Translations under genes and position numbers: made by a program
Notes under the pieces: generated by a model
What the model saw: only the letters and a program-made list of their open reading frames with translations
What the model was told of the DNA's origin: nothing
Databases searched by the model: none
In this document: piece after piece, positions 33,507 to 41,313 of the stretch
Position numbering within the stretch: the stretch's first letter is position 1
Layout of the letters: each line of letters starts with the position of its first letter
Assembly (NCBI GenBank): GCA_035315885.1
Contig: DATFXM010000185.1
Span: 1-64,000 of the forward strand
DNA length: 64,000 nt
Direction of reading: 5' to 3'
DNA from: DATFXM01 sp035315885
Lineage (GTDB): Bacteria > Acidobacteriota > Blastocatellia > UBA7656

Positions 33507-35272
33507 TGAGCCGGAACAAAGAAGACAAAGCGGTGGCCGGGCGCGACAGGCGAGTGCTTGAGTTGACCGATCGCCTGATGGAGATCGAGCAACGGCTCAT
33601 ACCAACCGGCCTACACATCTTTGGTCGTGAGCCGGCTCGCGCAGTGAGTTCCGACGCGCTCAGGGTGCTCGCTTCGTTTGACCGGCCTGAAGAAGAGATC
33701 ACGTCGTTGCCCCAGTTGATTGCCGCGGGCCTTGGACTTGGCTCGTATGCGATGCTGCGTGGCGAGGCGCTGTCGGAAGAAAATCTCGCGACAAGAGAGC
33801 GTATCGATCGACTTGCCAGAGATGTCATCGAAACCTTTTTCGATCATCGAAACGCTCAGCCTTCGTTGCGTTGCGTTGAGATGCTGAATGAAGGCGGATG
33901 TGCAATCGATCGGCATCAGCTTGAGAAGTTATTGGATTTTTTGAGTTCGACAATCGCCGGAATGGAGTCTAGTCGCGAAGCGGACTCGCTGGCAGCGGCA
34001 TTGCGAGGCCAGTACGTGGAACCGGGACCTGGCGGCGACATAATTCAGAACCCCGGAGTGCTTCCGACCGGACGCAACACTCACGCAGTCAATCCCTATT
34101 CGGTGCCGTCGCGTGCCGCGGTACTGCGAGCAGAGCCGCAGGCGCGAGCGTTGCTGGATCGACACAGATCGGAATCAGGAAGATATCCTGAGACGATAGC
34201 GATGGTGCTGTGGGGAATCGACAACATCAAGACTCAGGGTGAGTCAGTTGCACAGGCGCTCTGGTTGCTTGGTGTGAGGCCGAAACGCGACGCGTTGAAT
34301 CGGACTACCGGAATCGAAATCGTCCCTCTTGAACAACTCGGACGACCGCGAATCGATGTAGTGATGACCGTCTCGGGAATTTTCCGCGACCTGTTCGGAA
34401 CTACAATGGAATTGTTGGATGCAGCGGTGCGAAGCGTCGCCGGCCTCCACGAGAGCGACGAGCAGAACTTTGTCAGAAAACACGTTCGCGCCCAGATGTC
34501 GCAAGCGGGGGATGATTTCGATGAAGCGGTATTGCGCGTTTTCTCGAACGCCCCGGGGAACTACGGAACAAACGTCAACTTCATGGTGAACGACAGCCAG
34601 TGGAACGACAGTCGCGAGCTCGGGGAATTGTTCGTCACGCGCAAGTGCTTTGCATACGGCCGAGATTCGCGCAGAAAGAGCTTCGAGGGTCGCGAGGCCA
34701 AGGCCTTGCTCGAGCGCGCTCTCGCGCGTGTAGAGGTCACATACCAGAACATCGACAGCACCGAAGTCGGCATCGTCGACGTAGATCATTACTTCGAGTA
34801 TCTGGGAGGCGTGACGCGCGCCGCTGAGAAGCAGTCTGGTGCACGACCCGCGATTTATCTGTCGGATTCGCTGTCGCCTGACCGAAAGGTCCGGACGCTT
34901 GAAGAGACGGTCAAGCTCGAGACGCGCACTAAGACGCTGAACCCAAAATGGTTTGAAGGAATGCTTCAACACGGGTTCAGCGGCGTCGCGGAGATCGAGC
35001 ACCGAGTCACAAACACATTTGGCTGGTCGGCGACTGCCGACGCGGTTGACGATTGGGTATACGACGAAGTAGCAGCAACCTTTGTCCTCGATCATGAGAT
35101 GCTGGAACGACTACGCCGGTTGAACCCTCATTCGGCAAGGACGCTGGTGGGCAGGCTTCTCGAGGCTGCGGGCCGCGGGTATTGGAGCGTTGAGCCATCT
35201 ACGCTGGAAGAGCTGCGTCGGGCATATCACGACCTCGAGGATCGTCTGGAGGGTGTTGTAGTCGATGCCTGA
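33506..35272 (+). CDS. bchH: Mg-chelatase subunit H, C-terminal half (split)
   Basis: The 588-residue product matches the second half of BchH/ChlH: DRLMEIEQRLIPTGLHIFG at the start, WGIDNIKTQGESVAQALWL, GRPRIDVVMTVSGIFRDLF, then NFVRKHVRAQ, LNPKWFEGMLQHGFSGVAEI and NPHSARTLVGRLLEAAGRGY. BchH binds protoporphyrin IX and inserts Mg. The N-terminal half is missing here and encoded by the next gene. The start ATG overlaps the preceding stop codon; the stop overlaps the next gene by eight bases. Confidence 0.93.
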   Translation: MSRNKEDKAVAGRDRRVLELTDRLMEIEQRLIPTGLHIFGREPARAVSSDALRVLASFDRPEEEITSLPQLIAAGLGLGSYAMLRGEALSEENLATRERIDRLARDVIETFFDHRNAQPSLRCVEMLNEGGCAIDRHQLEKLLDFLSSTIAGMESSREADSLAAALRGQYVEPGPGGDIIQNPGVLPTGRNTHAVNPYSVPSRAAVLRAEPQARALLDRHRSESGRYPETIAMVLWGIDNIKTQGESVAQALWLLGVRPKRDALNRTTGIEIVPLEQLGRPRIDVVMTVSGIFRDLFGTTMELLDAAVRSVAGLHESDEQNFVRKHVRAQMSQAGDDFDEAVLRVFSNAPGNYGTNVNFMVNDSQWNDSRELGELFVTRKCFAYGRDSRRKSFEGREAKALLERALARVEVTYQNIDSTEVGIVDVDHYFEYLGGVTRAAEKQSGARPAIYLSDSLSPDRKVRTLEETVKLETRTKTLNPKWFEGMLQHGFSGVAEIEHRVTNTFGWSATADAVDDWVYDEVAATFVLDHEMLERLRRLNPHSARTLVGRLLEAAGRGYWSVEPSTLEELRRAYHDLEDRLEGVVVDA

Positions 35273-37391
35273 TCCGGTGAAAGTAGCGGTCTTCTACGTC
35301 GGGGCAAGCCTTGTCGGGCCGTTGCGCCGCGCCGAGCGCGAGATAAACGAGTCGGGCGAGTTGGAGTTGCTGCTTGCGGCGTACAACTGTGGCGCGCCAT
35401 TGACCGATGATGAGTGGCTTCTCGCAGAGCACGATGTATCCACCTCACAAATAGTCTTCGTCATACATGTGACGGATAGCGATAACGCTTCGCGCCTCTC
35501 CGACGCTATTGACCGTTACCGTGACTCCCATCGCGCAGTGATCGCTCTGAACTGCATGCCCGAGCTGATGCGAAAGACTCGCATGGGAAAGCTTGACTTC
35601 AGCGTCCTGATGAAGTCGAAGGAGGCTTCGGCAGAAGAGCATTCAGGCTCCGGCCTGGTGCGGAAGCTCGGGTCGTGGATGGCCGACATCGTTAAACGAA
35701 GCAGGACTTCGCAGCGCAAGAGTCACGGAAGGCGGGATCAGTACGTACAGTTGATATCCAAAGTGCCTCGCGTATTGCGCTTCGTACCAGGCGCGGGCCG
35801 GATGGCCGATATAAAGAATTATCTGCTTCTGTTTTGTTACTTCATCCAGCCGACTCCGAACAACATTAGAGCGATGTTGTTGTTCGCCGTTTCACGGTAT
35901 GCGACACGAGGCGGAAGGATAACAGTCAAGCCGCCTGAGTCTATGCCCTCGGTAGGCATCTACCATCCCGACTCCGAAGTTCTGTTTGATAGTTTTGCTG
36001 ATTACCGGCGTTGGAATGACAGTAGAGGCGGGCCAACACTGGATCCCGACTCGACAATCGGATTGCTGTTGATGCGGCCGCAGATCGTCAGCGATTCGAG
36101 ACGGCATTACGACGAGTTGATACGGGCGATAGAGCGCGCAGGCTTAGCGGTCGTACCGGCGATTTCTACGCTGATGGATAACCGCGATGCATGCGACCGC
36201 TTCTTCGTTCAGAAGGGCGAGGCCCGAGTGAGCGAGATAGTCTCGCTGACAGGATTCAGTTTTGTAGGCGGTCCGGCGATGAACGACAGCCGCGCCGCCG
36301 TCGAGTTTCTCGGCGAACTCGGTATCCCGCTAAGATCGCTGATTTCCCTCGACGTACAGACGATCGAAAACTGGGAAGCCAGCAAGCCGGGTCTGAATCC
36401 TATCCAGACTGCAATGCAGGTGGCTATTCCGGAGATTGACGGCGCTACGGAGCCATTTGTCTTTGGCGGATTGTCGCGAAGCGGCGGCGAGCCTGAACCT
36501 CTGGTAGATCGGTGCGAAAGAATTGCAAACCGGCTGGTCCGATGGAACAGGCTTCGAACTGCGAAGCGAGAAGACCTGAAGGTCGCTTTGGTCCTTTTCT
36601 GTTTCCCTCCCGACAAAGGCAACGTAGGCACCGCTGCTGATCTGGATGTTTTCGCCAGTGTGTTCGAGATGCTGAAACGCTTGAAGTCGGACGGTTACAA
36701 AGTTGAAGTACCTCGATCGCCTGACGAGCTGCGCGATGTTGTGCTTGGTGGGAGCTCGGACGAGTTGGGCACTGTTGCCAATGTGGGTTATCGACTAAGC
36801 GTTGATGACTATCGTCGAGTGTGTCCGTTTGTAAGCGATATCGAGATGGAATGGGGTTCGGCTCCGGGAGTGATCAACTCGAACGGCCAGGAGATTCTGA
36901 TTCTGGGGGCGAGGCTCGGCAACGTTTTCATAGCGATTCAGCCTACGTTTGGTTACGAAGGTGATCCGATGAGGATGTTGATGTCCGAGAGTGGTTGTCC
37001 GCATCACGGCTTTATGGGGTTGTACACTTATCTTCAGAATGTTTTTGGCGCTGATGCGGTGGTTCACGTTGGAACTCATGGTTCCCTCGAATTCATGCCG
37101 GGGAAACAGGTGGGACTGTCTGGCAGGTGCTGGCCTGACCGGCTCATCGGCGAGCTGCCGAACATTTATTTGTATAGCGTTAATAATCCAGCCGAAGGGA
37201 CGATTGCGAGGCGCCGCTCGTACGCGGAGATAGTTTCGTACTTCACTCCTCCCGTGGAGAACGCTGGGCTTTATAAGGAGCTTTCGGCGATGAAGGAGTT
37301 GTTGGACGGTTATCGGACGGCACGGAACGAGCAGGAACGAGAACGTCTATTCGAAGTGATCGATACGAAGGCAAGGGAGCTGCACCTGTGA
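35265..37391 (+). CDS. bchH: Mg-chelatase subunit H, N-terminal half (split)
   Basis: The 708-residue product starts with the DUF3479-like head (PVKVAVFYVGASLVGPLRRA, ALNCMPELMRKTRMGK) and ends after the active-site region VHVGTHGSLEFMPGKQVGLS and NNPAEGTIARRRSYAEIVSY. In single-chain BchH the sequence goes on directly to the segment that opens the gene upstream, so the pair together (about 1296 residues) equals one full subunit. The gene overlaps the preceding one by eight bases. The break falls in a linker between conserved blocks. Confidence 0.93.
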   Translation: MPDPVKVAVFYVGASLVGPLRRAEREINESGELELLLAAYNCGAPLTDDEWLLAEHDVSTSQIVFVIHVTDSDNASRLSDAIDRYRDSHRAVIALNCMPELMRKTRMGKLDFSVLMKSKEASAEEHSGSGLVRKLGSWMADIVKRSRTSQRKSHGRRDQYVQLISKVPRVLRFVPGAGRMADIKNYLLLFCYFIQPTPNNIRAMLLFAVSRYATRGGRITVKPPESMPSVGIYHPDSEVLFDSFADYRRWNDSRGGPTLDPDSTIGLLLMRPQIVSDSRRHYDELIRAIERAGLAVVPAISTLMDNRDACDRFFVQKGEARVSEIVSLTGFSFVGGPAMNDSRAAVEFLGELGIPLRSLISLDVQTIENWEASKPGLNPIQTAMQVAIPEIDGATEPFVFGGLSRSGGEPEPLVDRCERIANRLVRWNRLRTAKREDLKVALVLFCFPPDKGNVGTAADLDVFASVFEMLKRLKSDGYKVEVPRSPDELRDVVLGGSSDELGTVANVGYRLSVDDYRRVCPFVSDIEMEWGSAPGVINSNGQEILILGARLGNVFIAIQPTFGYEGDPMRMLMSESGCPHHGFMGLYTYLQNVFGADAVVHVGTHGSLEFMPGKQVGLSGRCWPDRLIGELPNIYLYSVNNPAEGTIARRRSYAEIVSYFTPPVENAGLYKELSAMKELLDGYRTARNEQERERLFEVIDTKARELHL

Positions 37392-37407
37392 TTGTTCATG
37401 CTCGACT

Positions 37408-37590
37408 TCATTCGCGGACAAACGGCAACTGGCAATTGCGGCATTGGGTGCGCCGTTTAGCATTGAGCGTTTGGCAGGCCGGACAACGATAGTACATTGC
37501 GCGCGTAAACAGATTCGTGAGCACTGCGCTGAAGACCAGTATCCCGCCCAGCACCGCGATCGTGATAATCGTGTCCCAGAAGCTCTTCAT
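37408..37590 (-). CDS. Small membrane protein with zinc ribbon
   Basis: The 60-residue product (from MKSFWDTIITIAVLGGILVF) has one membrane helix and a C-terminal CPAC...CRNC zinc ribbon. A longer start at 37611 adds seven residues. It faces away from the peptidase gene starting at 37677. Function unknown. Confidence 0.7.
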   Translation of the reverse strand: MKSFWDTIITIAVLGGILVFSAVLTNLFTRAMYYRCPACQTLNAKRRTQCRNCQLPFVRE

Positions 37591-37676
37591 ACCGAATTTA
37601 AATGATACCATTTGAGTGTGGTGGTGGCCCTCAGCGTGCGAGGCTGAGACCCGACTCTCGTCGAACGGAGACAACA

Positions 37677-39980
37677 ATGAGCAAGGGCGTTCGTTTTGCG
37701 GCGGTGATATTGATCGGATCCGCCATGGCTATTCAAGCCGCGGCTCGGCAACAGCCGGCTGGCCAGGACTCCGGTCTTCTCACGCTCGACTCAATCTTCA
37801 CTTACCCGGCTAAGACGCTTGGACCCATCGAATGGCAGGAGGACGGCAGGGGGTATCTTGTGCTCGAGCCCTCGCCCACGACTAAAGGCGCGCTCGACAT
37901 CATACTCTACGATGCCGTGGGTGGTCAGAGATCCGTCAAGGTGCCGGCGGAAAAACTGAAACCCGCGGGCGCAGCAGCACCAATCGCGGTGGAGCAGTTT
38001 TATTTCAGCCGCGACGCCTCCAAGCTATTGATCTTCGCAAACTCTGCCCGGGTCTGGCGAAGCAACACGCGCGGCGATTATTGGGTTTTGAATCTGAATG
38101 ACTGGCAGCTCAAGAAACTCGGCGGAGACGCGAAACCGTCTACGCTGATGTTTGCGAAGTTCTCGCCCGACGGCAACACCGTAGGCTACGTGCGCGAGAA
38201 CAATATCTTTGTCGAGGGTCTGCCGGATGGGAGAATCACGCAACTCACCACCGATGGCGCTACGCACCTGGTTAACGGGACGTTCGATTGGGTATACGAG
38301 GAAGAGCTGTTCTGCCGGGACGGTTGGAGGTGGAGCCCGGACGGGCAGTACATAGCGTTCTGGCAACTGAACAGCGAGGGTGTCAAGGAGTTCAAGCTGA
38401 TAAACGACACCGCCGGTCTCTACCCGATTGTCACAACGTTCCCATATTCGAAAGCCGGAGAGCTCAATTCGGCTGCGCGCGCCGGTGTCGTGAGCGTTGC
38501 GACAAAGCAGACTAAGTGGTTCGACGTGCCGGGCGATCCGCGTAACAACTATCTTGCGAGAATGGATTGGGCGGGGAATTCTTCGGAGGTTGTCATCCAG
38601 CAGTTGAACAGGCTTCAGAATCAGAACACGGTGATGCTCGGTGATGTCAAAACCGGAGGGACTCGTCCGACGTTGATTGAGAAAGATGACGCCTGGGTTG
38701 ACGTTGCCTGGGGAGACATCGATTGGGACGCGCGAGGCCTTGCTCGAGGAGATGTCGAGTGGCTCGAAGGCGGCAGACGCTTTCTGTGGGCGAGTGAGCG
38801 AGACGGATGGCGGCACATCTATTCCGTGTCTCGCGACGGTTCAAGCGTCAGTTGCATAACGCCGGGGAATTTTGACGTCATCACCGTCGAGCAGGTGGAT
38901 ACTCAGGGAGGATGGATCTACTACGAGGCGTCACCGGATAACGCGACCCAGCGTTACCTGTATCGTGCGCGTCTCGACGGCCATGGGGCTATGGAGCGAA
39001 TCTCACCGGGTTCGGAGCATGGTCTTCACGGGTACAACATCGCACCCCACGCAGCGTTTGCGATTCATACTTATTCAAACTTCAACCAGCCGCCAATCAC
39101 CGAGGTCGTCCGGCTTCCCGATCACGCTTCGGTCAGGATGCTGATCGACAACAGAGAACTCGCGGACCGGCTTGGAAAGCTCAAGCAGTGCAACACCGAG
39201 TTTTTCAAAGTGGACGTAGGTGACGGCGTGCAGTTGGACGGTTGGATGATCAAGCCGCCGGACTTTGATTCGAGGAAGCGTTATCCGGTTTTGTTTTACG
39301 TGTATGGCGAGCCGTGGTCGCAAACGGTACTGGATGCCTGGGGCGGGCTGTTTCGGGTTTGGCATACGATGCTGGCCCAGCAGGGCTACCTGGTAGTGAG
39401 CGTGGATAATCGGGGAACTCCTGCGCCTCGCGGGCGTGCGTGGCGGAAGTCAATCTACCGAAAAATCGGCATCTTGAACTCTCAAGATCAGGCGAACGCC
39501 GCAAGGGCCATCGCCAAATGGCCGTTTGTGGATTCTGGGCGGATTGGAATCTGGGGATGGAGCGGAGGCGGATCATCTACGTTGAATGGAATGTTTCGTT
39601 ATCCCGACGTGTACGCGATGGGAATGGCGGTGGCGCCGGTCGCCGACATCAGGTACTACGACACGATATACCAGGAGCGGTACTGCGGTCTGCCTCAGGA
39701 TCGCGCCGACGAATATAAGCAGAGTTCGCCGATCACCTTTGCATCGCAGTTGAAGGGAGAGCTTTTGGTTGTGCACGGCACCGGAGACGACAACGTGCAC
39801 TATCAAGGAACCGAGGCTCTGATAAACGCACTGGTAGCGGCTGGGAAGCAGTTCAGGATGATGGCGTATCCCAATCGTTCTCATGGGATCTATGAAGGCG
39901 AGGGGACTAGCCGTCACTTGTTCGGGCTGCTGACTGGATTTCTCAACGAGAAGTTGCCATCCGGCGCGCGTGGCGAATAG
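37677..39980 (+). CDS. Secreted prolyl oligopeptidase-family peptidase (S9B, DPP IV-like)
   Basis: The 767-residue product has a signal peptide (residues 1-23), a DPP IV-type beta-propeller (about 50-500; with EEELFCRDGWRWSPDGQYIAF) and a C-terminal alpha/beta hydrolase. The catalytic triad is Ser in GWSGGGSST (about 628), Asp in GTGDDNVHY (about 704) and His in RSHGIYEG (about 736). Likely cleaves dipeptides from peptides in the periplasm or outside. CGGAGACAACA precedes the ATG. Confidence 0.92.
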   Translation: MSKGVRFAAVILIGSAMAIQAAARQQPAGQDSGLLTLDSIFTYPAKTLGPIEWQEDGRGYLVLEPSPTTKGALDIILYDAVGGQRSVKVPAEKLKPAGAAAPIAVEQFYFSRDASKLLIFANSARVWRSNTRGDYWVLNLNDWQLKKLGGDAKPSTLMFAKFSPDGNTVGYVRENNIFVEGLPDGRITQLTTDGATHLVNGTFDWVYEEELFCRDGWRWSPDGQYIAFWQLNSEGVKEFKLINDTAGLYPIVTTFPYSKAGELNSAARAGVVSVATKQTKWFDVPGDPRNNYLARMDWAGNSSEVVIQQLNRLQNQNTVMLGDVKTGGTRPTLIEKDDAWVDVAWGDIDWDARGLARGDVEWLEGGRRFLWASERDGWRHIYSVSRDGSSVSCITPGNFDVITVEQVDTQGGWIYYEASPDNATQRYLYRARLDGHGAMERISPGSEHGLHGYNIAPHAAFAIHTYSNFNQPPITEVVRLPDHASVRMLIDNRELADRLGKLKQCNTEFFKVDVGDGVQLDGWMIKPPDFDSRKRYPVLFYVYGEPWSQTVLDAWGGLFRVWHTMLAQQGYLVVSVDNRGTPAPRGRAWRKSIYRKIGILNSQDQANAARAIAKWPFVDSGRIGIWGWSGGGSSTLNGMFRYPDVYAMGMAVAPVADIRYYDTIYQERYCGLPQDRADEYKQSSPITFASQLKGELLVVHGTGDDNVHYQGTEALINALVAAGKQFRMMAYPNRSHGIYEGEGTSRHLFGLLTGFLNEKLPSGARGE

Positions 39981-40050
39981 CAGCACGACGTTGCGCACTT
40001 CACGGATTGTGACGCGGAAGAAGGCGAAGGTATTTTCGAGGTGAAGCAAA

Positions 40051-40572
40051 ATGTATCAAGTGTCAATTCGAAGGGCCGAAGCTGACGACGCGGAGCTGCT
40101 GGCGCGAATCGGTGCCGAGACGTTCACGCAAACGTTTGCGGCAGTGAACACGCCGGAAGATATGCGTGAATACCTGGCTTCGGCGTTCAGTACCGAGATT
40201 CAGGCGGCGGAGCTTCGCAATTCGGCGGCGACATTTCTGATCGCGTCAATCGACGGAGAAGCGGCCGGCTACGCAAAGCTGGATGAAACCGTAGCGCCTG
40301 ATGACGTCGCGGGAGAACGGCCTGTCGAACTGGTGAGGTTCTATGTCGAGGCAAGGTGGCATGGCCGAGGTGTAAGTCACAGCTTGATGAAAGAGGTGGT
40401 GTCTGCCGCTATTCGGGCCGGTTACGATGTGATCTGGCTCGGCGTGTGGGAAATGAATCCCCGCGCGATTGCGTTCTATAAGAAGTGGGGATTCGAAGTC
40501 GTAGGAAAGAAATCGTTCAAGTTAGGAGCCGACGTGCAAACCGACCTGGTTATGACGCGCGCTCTCGAGTGA
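40051..40572 (+). CDS. GNAT-family N-acetyltransferase
   Basis: The 173-residue product has a GNAT fold with acetyl-CoA loop VEARWHGRGVSHSLMKEVV and the C-terminal NPRAIAFYKKWGFEVVGKK motif. The substrate cannot be told from the sequence. It follows the peptidase gene by 70 bases in the same direction. Confidence 0.9.
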   Translation: MYQVSIRRAEADDAELLARIGAETFTQTFAAVNTPEDMREYLASAFSTEIQAAELRNSAATFLIASIDGEAAGYAKLDETVAPDDVAGERPVELVRFYVEARWHGRGVSHSLMKEVVSAAIRAGYDVIWLGVWEMNPRAIAFYKKWGFEVVGKKSFKLGADVQTDLVMTRALE

Positions 40573-40621
40573 TGAGTCGCCTTGATTTCTTTCCCAGTCT
40601 GAGTCACGGCTTATGGATTCA

Positions 40622-40984
40622 CTAAGTTTTTTCCATCAGCTCTATTCGATTACCAAAAGGATCGCTAATGTGAACACGCCTCCAGCCGGTGAGTTCCTCA
40701 GCGGGCGTTACGGGAAGTCCGGCGATCTCGCAGCGCTTGATCACTTCGTCAAGACCGTCAACGACCAGCGCAGGATGAGCCTTCAAGGCGGGCCGAAAGT
40801 CGTTTTCGACTCCGACGTGAATGTTGGCGTTGCCTGAAGTAAACCAAGCGCCCTTTCGTTCAGAGAGCGGTTCGGGTCGAGGTGCCTCCGTGAAGCCGAG
40901 GATGTCGACGTAGAAGTCTCGCGCGCGGTCCTCTTGACCTGGTGGTATCGCGAGCTGGACGTGATCAATGCTGTGAACCTTCAT
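40622..40984 (-). CDS. VOC-family (glyoxalase-like) protein
   Basis: The 120-residue product begins MKVHSIDHVQLAIPPGQEDR, has FYVDILGFTEAPRP, HVGVENDFRPALKAHPALVV and ends DPFGNRIELMEKT. The pattern fits the glyoxalase/bleomycin-resistance/dioxygenase superfamily (two beta-alpha-beta3 modules, metal His/Glu). Substrate unknown. It is convergent with the GNAT gene. Confidence 0.9.
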   Translation of the reverse strand: MKVHSIDHVQLAIPPGQEDRARDFYVDILGFTEAPRPEPLSERKGAWFTSGNANIHVGVENDFRPALKAHPALVVDGLDEVIKRCEIAGLPVTPAEELTGWRRVHISDPFGNRIELMEKT

Positions 40985-41313
40985 TGAGTCCTCTCTGTAA
41001 GGATTTTAGACATCATAGCTGAGACGGCACCGGCTGGCGATGCGTCGTGTCTGTTGGCGTTATCTTAGTTGTGATTTTGACTGATCGAGTTGACGCTCTG
41101 CCCGTCATTAGCTCGCAACCGAGCTGGGTTTTTCACGCAAAGACCGCAAAGATTCCGGAGCTTTGCGGCCTTTTTGAACCTTTGCGCTCTTTTGCGTGAA
41201 GCCCGACGTACCTAGTCTCGCATCGCGGGGACAGCGGGGGTAGTTATTTCTTCGTCAGAGTATTCAGTGGACTCTTCGTCGAGTTTCCGCGGCTTACTCG
41301 TCAGTGACAGAAC
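40985..41313. other. Intergenic region with large inverted repeat
   Basis: The 329-base gap between the VOC gene and the VWA gene has an inverted repeat at 41131-41203: TTCACGCAAAGACCGCAAAG opposite CTTTGCGCTCTTTTGCGTGAA, about 70 bases total, with an inner GCTTTGCGGCC. No gene was seen. Confidence 0.75.
41131..41203. repeat. GCAAAG inverted repeat
   Basis: Left arm TTCACGCAAAGACCGCAAAG, right arm GGCC-TTT-GAACCTTTGCGCTCTTTTGCGTGAA. The unit CGCAAAGA is repeated on each arm. It may form a hairpin or a terminator for the minus-strand gene downstream of it. Confidence 0.8.

Noticed and set aside
35265..35272. A single fused permuted BchH made by frameshifting at the overlap
   Set aside because: The overlap has no slippery run, and the second gene has a normal ATG; two separate chains are the simpler reading.
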